Positions 26,449-36,710 of a DNA stretch of 64,000 nt are shown piece after piece. Below the pieces are notes generated by a model. The model had not been told where the DNA came from. It was given only the letters and a program-made list of their open reading frames with translations, and searched no databases. The first letter of the stretch is position 1; the number at the start of each line of letters is the position of its first letter. A program made the translations under genes and the position numbers. The DNA lies in assembly GCF_003574735.1 (NCBI RefSeq), contig NZ_QORW01000004.1, positions 124,001 through 188,000 of the forward strand. Direction: 5' to 3'. Source of the stretch: Dongia deserti (GTDB lineage: Bacteria > Pseudomonadota > Alphaproteobacteria > Dongiales > Dongiaceae).

Positions 26449-27587
26449 CCAAGCTTCCCGATTTCAATCTCGAGGTCTATCTCGGCAAGTGGGAGTTTGC
26501 CGCACGCTGGCACATGACGCCGTCGGACGCGCAGACCCTCACGATCAAGGAGCTGCTGGAGCTGGCCGATCCTGCTGATCGCGCGGCATGGGAGGAGCTG
26601 CCGCTGGGCTACATCGAGACCTGGGGCACACCGAAGCTGCGCGCTACGGTCGCTGCGACTTACAAGGGCATCACGGCCGATGACGTTCTCGCCTTTGCCG
26701 GCGCGGAGGAAGGCATCTATTGCGCCATGCACGCGCTGCTGACCAAGGACGATCACGCGATCGTCGTCACGCCGAACTACCAATCGGCGGAGCAGGTGCC
26801 GCTGTCCTTGTGCGCGACGGAAGGCGTGGCACTGCGGCCGGAGCGCAACTGGGATCTCGATCTCGAGGAGCTCGCGGCGAAGATCCGGCCTAACACCAAG
26901 CTCATCTCGATCAATTTCCCGCACAACCCAACCGGCAAGATCATCGATCGCGCGAGCTTCGATGCGCTGGTCGCGCTCTGCCGCAAGCATGGCATTTGGC
27001 TGTTCTCCGACGAGGTCTATCGCGGACTGGAGATCAATCCCGCGCGGCAGCTCCCCGCCGTGACCGAGCTCTATGAGCGCGGCCTATCCCTCGGCGTGAT
27101 GTCGAAGGCGTACGGACTGCCAGGCCTGCGCATCGGCTGGGTACTGTCGAAGGACCACGCCCTGCTCTCGCAGATGGAGCGCATCAAGAATTATCTCTCC
27201 ATCTGCAACGCGGGTCCGAGCGAGCATCTCGCCATCATCGCGCTCAAGGCGCGCGAGAAAGTGGTCGGCCGCAATGTTGCGCTCGTGCGTGATAATCTGA
27301 AGGCGGTCGAACAATTCTTCGCGGAGTATCCCGGCCTGTTCGAGTGGTACCGCCCCGATGGCGGCTGCGTTGCCTATCCGCGCTATCTCGGCGCTGACGG
27401 CGTCGAAGCCTTCGCCAAGCGCATGGTCGAGGAGGCTGGCATCGTCGTGCTGCCCAGCTCGATCTACCACTCGAGTCTCGGTCCAACGCCGAAAGACCGC
27501 TTCCGCATCGGTTTCGGGCGCTTCCAGACCAAGGCTGGGCTCGACGCGATGCGGCATTTCCTGGGTCTGAATCGTTCCGCCGCCTGA
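26445..27587 (+). CDS. PLP-dependent aminotransferase, class I/II
   Basis: 380 residues. Fold-type I signs: NFPHNPTGK, the aspartate in LFSDEVYRG, and the Schiff-base lysine in SKAYGLPGLRIGW. The C-terminal arginine expected for the carboxylate of the substrate is in RFRIGFGR. Translation is coupled to the upstream regulator (ATGA) and to the following PhzF gene (TGATG). Given the DauR-like regulator the substrate may be a D-amino acid or a degradation intermediate, but this is inference. Confidence 0.88.
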   Translation: MTKLPDFNLEVYLGKWEFAARWHMTPSDAQTLTIKELLELADPADRAAWEELPLGYIETWGTPKLRATVAATYKGITADDVLAFAGAEEGIYCAMHALLTKDDHAIVVTPNYQSAEQVPLSLCATEGVALRPERNWDLDLEELAAKIRPNTKLISINFPHNPTGKIIDRASFDALVALCRKHGIWLFSDEVYRGLEINPARQLPAVTELYERGLSLGVMSKAYGLPGLRIGWVLSKDHALLSQMERIKNYLSICNAGPSEHLAIIALKAREKVVGRNVALVRDNLKAVEQFFAEYPGLFEWYRPDGGCVAYPRYLGADGVEAFAKRMVEEAGIVVLPSSIYHSSLGPTPKDRFRIGFGRFQTKAGLDAMRHFLGLNRSAA

Positions 27588-28483
27588 TGCAGCTGTGCTA
27601 TGCGATCGTCGACGTGTTTGCCGAGGCGCCGCTGCAGGGCAATCCGGCAGCGATCGTGTTCGACGCGGATGCGCTGGACGGCGCGCGCATGCAGGCGATC
27701 GCGCGCGAGTTCAACCTGTCGGAGACGGCCTTCATCCTGAAGCCACAGGATGCCGCGCATACTGCGCATGTGCGCATCTTCACGCCGCGGAGCGAAGTGC
27801 CGTTCGCCGGTCATCCCAATATCGGCGCAGCCTTCGCTTTAGCGAACGACAGGCCGCTGCGCGGCGATGATCTGGTATTCGAGGAGTCGGCTGGCTTAGT
27901 TCGCCTGCAGCTCGAGCGCGTTGGCGAGCGCGCGATCGGCGCGTCGCTGACTGCGCCACAAACCTTGTCGACCCAGGAAGCGCCGAGCGTTGCCGCAGTC
28001 GCTGCCGCGCTTGGCTTGCGGGCCTCCGACATCGTCACCAGCACGCATCCACCGATCACTGCTTCCGTCGGCCTTGAGTTCATGTTTGTGGAAGTGAGCG
28101 ATGTTGCGGCCTTAGGGAAAGCGCGCGCCCACCTGCCCGCGTTTGATCTGATCCGCGGCAGTCATGGCATTGAAGGTGTTCATCTCTACGTGAAATGGCC
28201 GGCTGCCGAGGGCGCACACATCCAAGCACGCAATCTCTCACCCTACGACGGCATCGGCGAAGACCCCGCGACCGGCAGCGCCACTGCGTCTTTGACAGCG
28301 CTGCTGGCGCAGCTCGATCCGCGCTCCGATTGCGATTTCCGCCTGAAGGCCCGCCAAGGGGTTGAAATTGGCCGCGCCAGTCTCCTCAACGGTCTCGTCA
28401 GTAAGCGCAACGGCCGCGTCGCACCATCAGTTGTCAGCGGCCACTGCGTGGCGGCCATGCAGGGCCTGCTGACAGTTTCATAG
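27587..28483 (+). CDS. PhzF family isomerase/epimerase
   Basis: 298 residues with the PhzF double-barrel pattern: FAEAPLQGNPAAIV with the N-terminal asparagine-proline, the catalytic glutamate in NLSETAFI, FTPRSEVPFAGHPNIG, and GEDPATGSATA near the C-terminus. The family performs base-catalysed isomerisation of small acids. It is the last gene of the regulator/aminotransferase/PhzF operon; the reading frames overlap by one base. A role in amino-acid degradation is more plausible than phenazine synthesis because no other phz gene is present. Confidence 0.88.
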   Translation: MQLCYAIVDVFAEAPLQGNPAAIVFDADALDGARMQAIAREFNLSETAFILKPQDAAHTAHVRIFTPRSEVPFAGHPNIGAAFALANDRPLRGDDLVFEESAGLVRLQLERVGERAIGASLTAPQTLSTQEAPSVAAVAAALGLRASDIVTSTHPPITASVGLEFMFVEVSDVAALGKARAHLPAFDLIRGSHGIEGVHLYVKWPAAEGAHIQARNLSPYDGIGEDPATGSATASLTALLAQLDPRSDCDFRLKARQGVEIGRASLLNGLVSKRNGRVAPSVVSGHCVAAMQGLLTVS

Positions 28484-28485
28484 CG

Positions 28486-29055
28486 TCATCGGCTCGGCAG
28501 CGATCGGCTAATTTCTTCCGTCGTGGTCACCGTCGCGAACTCGAACCCGAGCGTGGCCAGATGAGCTGCGTGGATCGTCTCGGCAGCGATAGTGCCTCCC
28601 CTTGGATCGGGCAGGTCGAAGCAGTCGCACGCATCGTCGACCACGATCATGCGAAAGCCGAGATTGGCGCCCACCCGGGTCGTGGTCGATACGCAGATGT
28701 CCGTGGAGACGCCGAACGCGACGACTGTCTCGATCCCGAGACGCCTGAGCCGCAGCTCGAGATCGGTGCCGATGAAGGCCGCATTGACGCTCTTGCACAC
28801 CAGCGCCTCCTTGCCCTGCGGCGCGAAGCCGTCCCGGTATGCGTGACCCGGCAGGCCTGGTCGCAGAGTGGAGTTCGGCTCGATCGAATCGTGCCGGACA
28901 TGGACGATCGGCCAGTCACTTCGGCGCCAAAGCGCGAGCAGCGCCAACCCATTGCGGTCCAGGGCCCTGTTCCAGCGCCTTGGCCAGGGTGGAGTGTCGA
29001 ATGCCTGCTGCATGTCGATAGGCAAGAGCGCGGCCGGCTTGTCGAACTCAAGCAT
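28486..29055 (-). CDS. Cysteine hydrolase, isochorismatase family, copy A
   Basis: 189 residues. The Asp-Lys-Cys triad can be seen: the aspartate in LPIDMQQAF, the lysine in CKSVNAAFIG and the nucleophilic cysteine in VSTDICVSTT. Such enzymes hydrolyse amides, carbamates or similar. It is directly preceded by a second family member, whose stop abuts its ATG, and the two share the KSxNxAFxGTxLE segment, so they are duplicates. An Lrp regulator is divergent upstream of the pair. Confidence 0.85.
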   Translation of the reverse strand: MLEFDKPAALLPIDMQQAFDTPPWPRRWNRALDRNGLALLALWRRSDWPIVHVRHDSIEPNSTLRPGLPGHAYRDGFAPQGKEALVCKSVNAAFIGTDLELRLRRLGIETVVAFGVSTDICVSTTTRVGANLGFRMIVVDDACDCFDLPDPRGGTIAAETIHAAHLATLGFEFATVTTTEEISRSLPSR

Positions 29056-29676
29056 CTATTCGTTCCCTTGAATTCGCTCCAAGTGCGGCGTGTCGGCGCG
29101 CGACAACGCGATCGCATCGGCGGTCGAGATCGCAGTGCAGAACTCCCGGTGAAGGCTGGCAATACTCAGCGCATGTACGAGATCCGGGTCATAGTCTTCG
29201 CCGTTCAGCCCGACACGATTGCAGGTCGCACAAGCGTCATGAGCGAGGTAGGTGTCGAACCCCATATTGTTCGCCATGCGCACCGAGGTCTCGACGCAGA
29301 AGTTGGTGAAAAACCCCATGAAGAGCAGCCGATGAATGCGCCGGCGCCGGAGAGCGACCTCCAGGCCTGTGCCCACGAATGCGCTGTTCGCCGATTTTTC
29401 GATCACAGGCTCACCTGGCCTTGGCTCCAGGCCTTTGATGAAACGCCCTGTCTCCAGCCGCAGCTTCAGCGGAGAGGCTTCCTCGAGCGAATCATGCGCC
29501 GTAAAATACACCGGCAGTCCCTGCCGCCGCCAGGCGTCGAGCACAGCACCGATATTCTGCTCCGCGGCAAGGTTGTTGCGGCGCCCTGTCGGGCCACCCC
29601 AATGCTGCAGAACATTGACGCCTTCTTGGACGTCGACCACCACCAATGCGGAATCGCCATCGAATTTGCGAATCAT
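29056..29676 (-). CDS. Cysteine hydrolase, isochorismatase family, copy B
   Basis: 206 residues. Triad: aspartate in VVVDVQEGV, lysine in EKSANSAFVG, cysteine in FTNFCVETSV. It is the first gene of the two-hydrolase operon; its stop touches the start of copy A. The pair may act on two related amides or work in sequence. The Lrp/AsnC regulator gene starts 90 bases away in the opposite direction, and the small divergent region (29677-29766) is the likely control site. Confidence 0.85.
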   Translation of the reverse strand: MIRKFDGDSALVVVDVQEGVNVLQHWGGPTGRRNNLAAEQNIGAVLDAWRRQGLPVYFTAHDSLEEASPLKLRLETGRFIKGLEPRPGEPVIEKSANSAFVGTGLEVALRRRRIHRLLFMGFFTNFCVETSVRMANNMGFDTYLAHDACATCNRVGLNGEDYDPDLVHALSIASLHREFCTAISTADAIALSRADTPHLERIQGNE

Positions 29677-29766
29677 GCTGCCTCCCTCGCCTACGGGCTT
29701 TGCGGACCGGATTTCTCTTAATCTAGAATGCAGCGCATAGGTCTCGAAAGTAAGGGGTCTGGGGTG

Positions 29767-30261
29767 ATGGTCGTGCGGAACGAAGCACCGGAGATCGAAC
29801 TTGATGCGATGGATCGAAAGATCCTCAGGGCGCTTCAGGCGGACGGCCGGTTGACCAATCGCGCGCTCGCCGCGCAGATCTCGCTATCACCAAGCGGTAC
29901 GCTCAGCCGGGTGCGGCGGCTGGAGGAAGCTGGCATCATCAAGGGTTACCGCGCCGTGGTAGATCCGGCGCTGGGCCAACGCCGTCTGGCGATCTGGGTC
30001 AACCTGGCGTTGGCCAGCCATACCCAAGGCCATCTGCGCAAGTTCGAGCAGATGCTCCACAACACGCCCGAAGTGATCCACGCCTGGAAAGTCGCTGGCC
30101 AGACCGACTATCAGATCCGCCTGATGGTGGCGGCGCCGGGCGATTGGAACGAGATCGCCGAGCGCTGGCGCGACTCTGGCCTCGAGTTCCGCAAGGTCGA
30201 AACGCAGGTTGAGTTGGTGACAGTCAAGGACGGCGCGGACTGGTCCGTGCCGGATCTGTGA
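29767..30261 (+). CDS. Lrp/AsnC family transcriptional regulator
   Basis: About 164 residues. The N-terminal HTH reads LTNRALAAQISLSPSGTLSRVRRLEEAGII and the C-terminal RAM/AsnC ligand domain follows. ATG at 29767 follows AAGGGG; an in-frame ATG at 29728 is less likely. It lies opposite the two isochorismatase-family genes and so probably responds to an amino acid or amide related to their substrate. Confidence 0.88.
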   Translation: MVVRNEAPEIELDAMDRKILRALQADGRLTNRALAAQISLSPSGTLSRVRRLEEAGIIKGYRAVVDPALGQRRLAIWVNLALASHTQGHLRKFEQMLHNTPEVIHAWKVAGQTDYQIRLMVAAPGDWNEIAERWRDSGLEFRKVETQVELVTVKDGADWSVPDL

Positions 30262-30288
30262 TCCCGATCGGCGCCCACAGGCGGGATA

Positions 30289-30984
30289 TCACAATACGCT
30301 TTCCAGCTCCGCGATGCTCGCGATCACCTCGTGCGCGCCGGCTTCCAGCAGCGCTTCCTTGGGCGACACGCCGGTGAGCACGCCGATGGCGCGGCCGGCT
30401 TTGCCGGCGCGGGCCATGTGCATGTCATGCGGTGAATCGCCGACGACGGCGAGCGCGGAGGTTGGCACGCCCACCGCAAGCGCGAAGGCTTCCACCATGC
30501 CGCCGAGGGGCTTCACGCCGTGGCCGGTGTCGAAGCCGCAGATGAAATCGAGGTGATGGTCGCATTTCGCGCGCAGCATGGCGGCGCGGGCGGCCTGCTC
30601 GCTGTCCATGGTCGCGACGCCGAGACGCAGGCCGCGCCCCCTCAATCGGCTGAAGAAGACATCGAGGTCGAGCACCGGCACGGCGCCGTTCTTCTGATGC
30701 TCCAGGAACATGACGTGCACGCGCTGATAGACCTCGTCCACATCGGCACGCTGGATCAGGCCGCACCAGACCTCGACGATCTCCCGATTGCTGCCGGCGG
30801 CGATCGGCGAGGACGGCGCATATTTGCCGGTTACTGGATCCCTGCCGGAATTCTCGAGCAGGAATCTCGCCCGCACTTCATCCCCATCGGCGACCAGCAG
30901 CGCAGCCTGCTCGGTCAGCGCGCCCCAGGTGCGATAGAAGTCGTAGAGGGTCCCGTCCTTGTCGAACAGGATGGCGGCAATCAT
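30289..30984 (-). CDS. HAD-superfamily hydrolase (phosphoglycolate phosphatase-like)
   Basis: 231 residues. HAD motifs: DKDGTLYDF (nucleophile aspartate and acid aspartate), VATMDS, a lysine in GHGVKPLGG and VVGDSPHDMHMA. A variable cap domain lies between. ATG at 30984 has AGGAG upstream. A phosphatase for a small phosphorylated metabolite is expected. It sits 61 bases downstream of choV in the same direction, with a hairpin between, so it may be the last gene of the choline uptake operon or separately made. Confidence 0.82.
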   Translation of the reverse strand: MIAAILFDKDGTLYDFYRTWGALTEQAALLVADGDEVRARFLLENSGRDPVTGKYAPSSPIAAGSNREIVEVWCGLIQRADVDEVYQRVHVMFLEHQKNGAVPVLDLDVFFSRLRGRGLRLGVATMDSEQAARAAMLRAKCDHHLDFICGFDTGHGVKPLGGMVEAFALAVGVPTSALAVVGDSPHDMHMARAGKAGRAIGVLTGVSPKEALLEAGAHEVIASIAELESVL

Positions 30985-31020
30985 GGAAACTCCTAGCCCT
31001 CCACTCACGTCTGCAAATCC

Positions 31021-31041
31021 CCTCCCCGACACGGGGGAGAG
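31021..31041. repeat. Small CCCTCCCC-type hairpin between choV and the HAD gene
   Basis: CTCCCC, a short loop and GGGGAG form a stem of 6 bp in the gap between the choV stop and the HAD start. It belongs to the same C/G-rich intergenic type as the larger element at 36580. It could damp read-through, but no T-run follows on the minus strand, so it is not called a terminator. Confidence 0.45.
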
Positions 31042-31045
31042 AGAA

Positions 31046-32275
31046 CTACATCGGCCCTGCGCCGTCGACCCGGGCATATTCGCTCTGGCGCAGCATGCCG
31101 CGATAGATCTCGTGCTCGCCGACCACGCCGAGCAACTCGCCGTCGTCGCCCACCAGCACCAGCGGCCGCTTGGTTTGCGAGCGCACCGTCACGGCGGCGC
31201 GCATGGGCGTGCGCTCGGTGCCGCAGATCATGACGTGGTCCGGCAGCTTGGAGAGGTTGAGCTCCGTTGAATACGGCACCAGCTCGCCCGGCTTGCCGTT
31301 GACGATGAGATTCATCGGCCTGCCGCGATTGTCCAGCTGGCAACGGCACTTGCCGGCGCGATCGAGCTGGATGGTGTTGCCGCCCGGCTCGCGCGCCAAG
31401 TCCGCAACCGGGCGCATCAAGGTGCCGCCCTTCAGCACCGTCAGCGGGTTCATCGAGGCGACGAACTGGCGGACGTAGTCGTTGACCGGATTGAGGATGA
31501 TCTCTTCCGGCACGCCGAACTGCACCACCCGGCCCGCTTCCATGATGGCGATGCGGGTACCGATCTTCAGCGCCTCGTCGAGGTCGTGGCTCACGAAGAC
31601 GATGGTCTTCTTCAGCTTCTGTTGCAGCTCGATCAGCTCGTCCTGCAGATGCTCGCGGATCAGCGGGTCAAGTGCCGAGAACGGCTCGTCCATCAGGAGA
31701 ATGTCGGCCTCCGTCGCGAACGCGCGCGCGAGGCCAACGCGCTGCTGCATGCCGCCGGAGAGCTCGTGGCTGAATTTGTCCGCGAACTTGTCGAGCCGCA
31801 CCAGCTTGATCTTCTCGTCTACGATGCGGTCGCGCTCGGCCTTGCCGACGCCGCGGATGTCAAGCCCGAAGCCGATGTTGTCCCGCACCGTCAACCATGG
31901 CATCAGGCCGAACTGCTGGAACACCATGGAGATGCGGTTGCGGCGCAGGCGGCGCAGGGTCTCCGGATCGCACGTCGCAACGTCGACCTGGCTATTGCCG
32001 TCATGCACCAGAACCTTGCCGCGCGTCACTCTGTTGAGGCCGTTGATGCAGCGGAGCAGCGAGGACTTGCCGGAACCGCTGAGTCCCATCAGCACCAGGA
32101 TCTCACCCTCATTGACGAACACCGACGCGTCGTGCACGGCTACCAGGCAATCGGTCTTGTCGAGAATGCTGTCGCGGCCCGCGCCCTGGTCGAGCAACCC
32201 AACAGCCTCTTGCGCGCGTTGGCCGAAGACAACATCGACGTGGTCGAAGCGGACAGCGGTTAGTGCACTGCTCAT
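31046..32275 (-). CDS. choV: Choline ABC transporter ATP-binding protein
   Basis: 409 residues. Walker A GLSGSGKSS, the signature LSGGMQQRVGLARA and Walker B ILLMDEPFSALD are complete, followed by the H-loop (VSHDLDEA). A C-terminal extension of ~120 residues holds CBS-like regulatory sequence, as in the ProV/OpuA/ChoV family, which often senses ionic strength. It powers choline uptake with ChoW (permease, 10 bases upstream) and ChoX. Confidence 0.92.
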   Translation of the reverse strand: MSSALTAVRFDHVDVVFGQRAQEAVGLLDQGAGRDSILDKTDCLVAVHDASVFVNEGEILVLMGLSGSGKSSLLRCINGLNRVTRGKVLVHDGNSQVDVATCDPETLRRLRRNRISMVFQQFGLMPWLTVRDNIGFGLDIRGVGKAERDRIVDEKIKLVRLDKFADKFSHELSGGMQQRVGLARAFATEADILLMDEPFSALDPLIREHLQDELIELQQKLKKTIVFVSHDLDEALKIGTRIAIMEAGRVVQFGVPEEIILNPVNDYVRQFVASMNPLTVLKGGTLMRPVADLAREPGGNTIQLDRAGKCRCQLDNRGRPMNLIVNGKPGELVPYSTELNLSKLPDHVMICGTERTPMRAAVTVRSQTKRPLVLVGDDGELLGVVGEHEIYRGMLRQSEYARVDGAGPM

Positions 32276-32285
32276 CGCCGCCTCC

Positions 32286-33146
32286 TCACTTCTTGACCTG
32301 GCGTTGCTTCATGAGGCGGTCGAGCGCGATGGCGAGGATGACGATCGCGAGCCCAGCTTCCGTGCCCAGCGGAATGTTGCCGGTCGCGAGCGCGCGTACC
32401 GTCGGCGCGCCCAGTCCACCGGCACCGACCAGGGCGGCGATGACCACCATCGACAGCGACAGCATGATGCACTGGGTAATGCCGGCCATGATAGTAGGCA
32501 AGGCGGCCGGCAGCTTGACCCTGAACAGCAGCTGCGAGCGCGTGGAGCCGAAGGATTCGCCCGCCTCGACCAGAGCCACCGGTACCTGGCTGATGCCAAG
32601 ATAGGTGAGACGGATCGGCGCCGGCACCGCGAAGATGACCGTCGCAAACAGGCCCGGTACGACGCCCAACCCGAACAGCGCGAGCATGGGCACCAGATAC
32701 ACGAAGGTCGGCAAGGTCTGCATCATGTCGAGGACCGGTGCGATGGCGTGCCAGACCGTCTTGCGCCGTGCGGCGAGGATGCCGATGGGAATCCCGATCA
32801 TCAGGGAGGCAAGCGTGGCGTAGAGGACCAGAACCAGCGTCTGCACCATCTCCTTCCAAAGCCCGAGATTGAGGATGAAGAGCAGGCCGAGAAAGACAAA
32901 AAGCGTGATCTTCCAGTTGCGCTGCAGGAGGTGCGCCACCGCGGCGACCATGACCAGGAGAACAAGGGGCGGCACGAGAAGCAGGCCGTTCGCAGTGCCG
33001 TCGATCCCGCTCTTCATGACCGACGATATGGCATCGAACAGCCACTCGAAGTTATCCGTCATCCACTCGATGATGGCCTTCGACCATTGGCCGATCGGTA
33101 TCTTGTGCCCTGTGATGGTTTTCTCGAGCTTATCGAGCTGCTCCAT
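32286..33146 (-). CDS. choW: Choline ABC transporter permease
   Basis: 286 residues with five to seven membrane helices and the permease EAA-type loop (LVEAGESFGSTRSQLLFRVKLP). The long N-terminal extension with two extra helices is normal for ChoW/ProW. It forms the membrane channel of the choline importer. ATG at 33146 follows GGGGGAC. Located between choX and choV. Confidence 0.9.
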   Translation of the reverse strand: MEQLDKLEKTITGHKIPIGQWSKAIIEWMTDNFEWLFDAISSVMKSGIDGTANGLLLVPPLVLLVMVAAVAHLLQRNWKITLFVFLGLLFILNLGLWKEMVQTLVLVLYATLASLMIGIPIGILAARRKTVWHAIAPVLDMMQTLPTFVYLVPMLALFGLGVVPGLFATVIFAVPAPIRLTYLGISQVPVALVEAGESFGSTRSQLLFRVKLPAALPTIMAGITQCIMLSLSMVVIAALVGAGGLGAPTVRALATGNIPLGTEAGLAIVILAIALDRLMKQRQVKK

Positions 33147-33249
33147 GCGGCGTCCCCCATTGGCCGCGCATCCGCCTTACTGCGCAGGCCTCAGTCGTGC
33201 GATGTCCTGACTTGGCAATGAGTAGCCCGATGGCGGGCGGCAATACAAT

Positions 33250-33276
33250 GGGCGGCTCCGATGACCGGAGCCGCCC
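33250..33276. promoter_or_regulatory. Stem-loop between choX and choW
   Basis: A perfect 11-bp inverted repeat, GGGCGGCTCCG and CGGAGCCGCCC, with a 5-base loop lies 16 bases after the choX stop. There is no T-run on the minus strand, so it is not a full terminator; such hairpins after a binding-protein gene usually protect its mRNA and lower expression of the membrane parts. Confidence 0.65.
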
Positions 33277-33291
33277 ATAACAACAAGAGGC

Positions 33292-34221
33292 TTAGAGCCC
33301 GAGGCTCTCCTTCACAGCCGGCAGGCCTTCCTGGCCGTCTGCCGTGGTCACGCCGGCCAGCCACTTATCGAGCACAGCCGGGTTCGCCTTCAGCCAGTCG
33401 GCAGCCGCCTTCTCGCCTTCCGTGCCACCATCGATGACCTCCATGATGGCGCTCTCCATGGCAAGATCGAATTTCAGGTTGCTGAGCAGCTTGCCGACAT
33501 TCGGGCATTCGGCGCTGTAGCCGGCCCGGGTCAGCGTCTTCACCTGTGCGTCACCGAAACCGTCATTCTCGAAGCCGGTCAGGTAGACCAGGTTCATCTT
33601 GCCCATCACCGGGTGCGGCGTCCAACCCAGGAACGCGATCCACTCCTTGTTCTTCATGGATTTCTGCGCCTGGGCCAGCATGCCCTGCTCCGAGGACTCG
33701 ACGAGCTCCCAGCCCTGCAAGCCGCTCGCCGGATCATCGATCTTGGCCTGGACGATTTGGTTGCCATCATTGCCGGGCTCGATGCCGTAGAACTTCTTGT
33801 CGAACTTGTCGGCAAACTTGCCAAGGTCCTTGACGTCTTTCACGCCGCCTTCGGCGACATAGTCCGGGACCACCGGGCCATAGCCGGCGCCGGTCAGGTT
33901 GGCATCCAGCATCTCCAGCGACTTCTCATCGAGATAAGGCTGCACGTTCGCTGCGTTGGATGGCATCCAGTTATCGAGGAATACGTCGAGGTCCTTGTTC
34001 TTCAAGCTTTCCATGATGACCGGAAGGGCCAACACCTGGTCTTCCGTCTCGTAACCGAGGCCCGCCAGGACGGTCTTGAACAGACCGTTCTGCGCAGTGT
34101 TGTCGGTCCAGCCCACATCTGCCATGCGGACCGTCTTGCAGGATTCCGGATCGGCCGCCTGCGCCGCGGCCGCGCTCACCGCGACCAGCGCGCTGGCGAG
34201 AAGGATTTTGCGCAATACCAT
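33292..34221 (-). CDS. choX: Choline ABC transporter substrate-binding protein
   Basis: 309 residues. A classical signal peptide ends near AAAAQAA (residue ~22). The mature protein resembles ChoX, with aromatic residues that could form the cation-binding cage (for example VGWTDN, FLDNWMPSN and FLGWTPHPVM). It binds choline in the periplasm and delivers it to ChoW/ChoV. The gene is first in the operon and divergent from betI; the region between (34222-34527) carries a palindrome that may be the BetI operator. Confidence 0.92.
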   Translation of the reverse strand: MVLRKILLASALVAVSAAAAQAADPESCKTVRMADVGWTDNTAQNGLFKTVLAGLGYETEDQVLALPVIMESLKNKDLDVFLDNWMPSNAANVQPYLDEKSLEMLDANLTGAGYGPVVPDYVAEGGVKDVKDLGKFADKFDKKFYGIEPGNDGNQIVQAKIDDPASGLQGWELVESSEQGMLAQAQKSMKNKEWIAFLGWTPHPVMGKMNLVYLTGFENDGFGDAQVKTLTRAGYSAECPNVGKLLSNLKFDLAMESAIMEVIDGGTEGEKAAADWLKANPAVLDKWLAGVTTADGQEGLPAVKESLGL

Positions 34222-34391
34222 GTTTCGAAGCCTCCCAAGCTTTGCTGCTGCGACCCTGGTGCTCCCCTGCCAGATCGCTTCGCCACAGGGTCCGGCGGCG
34301 AATTGACCCGATCCGCGGTTCTGCGCCGGGATCGAATTCTGGCGCTCCTGCCTTGACCCTATCCCAGCTGCGACGCCCTGCCAAGTTTATT

Positions 34392-34407
34392 TTGGTTGAT
34401 CAACCAA
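34392..34407. promoter_or_regulatory. Perfect palindrome, putative BetI operator
   Basis: TTGGTTGATCAACCAA is a perfect 16-bp dyad in the 306-base region between choX and betI, placed between the two divergent transcription units. BetI is a TetR-type repressor that binds dyads of the TTGATTGA/TCAATCAA type in other bacteria, and this one is similar. Control of both operons from one site is an inference. Confidence 0.6.
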
Positions 34408-34527
34408 CTTAAAAAAACTTAGAGTGGACACCGACTAGGCTGCGCCAGCCGGGCAACCCTTCCAGAATAGGAGATTGGGACCCCGAAAATAGCCGCGCAG
34501 CGCTCACTCTTTTGCGAGGCGCGACCT

Positions 34528-35120
34528 TTGCCCAAAGTCGGCATGGAAGAAATCCGGCGACGGCAACTAATCGAGGCGACCATCGCCTCGATCCACGACG
34601 TCGGCTTTGCGGAGTCCAGCGTCTCGCGGATCGCCGCCAAGGCCGGCGTTTCGGCCGGGATCGTGCATCACTATTTCGAGGACAAGGGCGAGCTGCTCGA
34701 GGCCACCCTGCGCCAGCTCGGTGCCAATCTCAGCGCATCCGTGGTCTGGCGCCTGCGCGCCGCCAAGACGGCGGCCCATCGGTTGATGGCGGTGGTGGAT
34801 GGCAATCTGGGGCAGGAACTATTCACGCCGGAGGCGGTCAGCGCCTGGCTCGCCTTCTGGTCCCAGGTCCCGACCCATCCACGGCTGGCTCGCATCCAGA
34901 CCATCATCATTGAGCGCCTGCACAGCAACCTGGTGCACGCTCTGCGTCCCTTCCTGCGCGAGCCGGAGGTGCAACATGTGGCGCGTGATCTTGCTTGCCT
35001 GATTGACGGCATCTGGCTGCGTGCGGCCTTGAGCCAGCACGGACCTGACGGGGCGGATGCGCGCCGCGCCGCCATCGAATTCATCACCCATCGTTTGAGT
35101 ATCAAGATCGGAGAAACGCC

Positions 35121-35133
<13 letters not shown>
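34528..35133 (+). CDS. betI: Choline-responsive transcriptional repressor BetI
   Basis: 201 residues. TTG is the start codon: the frame begins MPKVGM, the conserved start of BetI proteins, and GAGG lies upstream. [26 protein letters not shown]. The C-terminal ligand domain resembles BetI throughout. It represses bet genes in the absence of choline. Its 3' end overlaps betB by 13 bases. Confidence 0.92.
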
Positions 35134-36575
<1,442 letters not shown>

Positions 36576-36579
36576 GTGT

Positions 36580-36684
36580 AAACCCCTCCCCAATTGGGGA
36601 GGGTTGGGGTGGGGAAGCCGCGTTTCGGTTGGAGAAAGACTTCGCTCGCTTTCCCCTCCCAACCCTCCCCCGTCTCGGGAGGAG
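36580..36684. repeat. C/G-run palindromic intergenic repeat between betB and betA
   Basis: The stretch contains CCCCTCCCCAATTGGGGAGG at 36583, then GGTTGGGGTGGGG, and after about 40 bases TTCCCCTCCCAACCCTCCCC followed by TCGGGAGGAG. The outer arms are inverted copies of each other, so the RNA can fold into a long hairpin. Its C/G-run architecture resembles the smaller hairpins at 31021 and 46333, which suggests a dispersed element of this genome. Confidence 0.7.
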
Positions 36685-36710
36685 AAGAAAGAACGAGTGA
36701 GAGTGCGATC

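Noticed and set aside
27587-28483. Phenazine synthesis locus
   Set aside because: Only a PhzF-type gene is present; its partners are a DauR-like regulator and an aminotransferase.
28486-29676. One fused isochorismatase-like gene
   Set aside because: The two frames have their own start and stop and each has a full catalytic triad.
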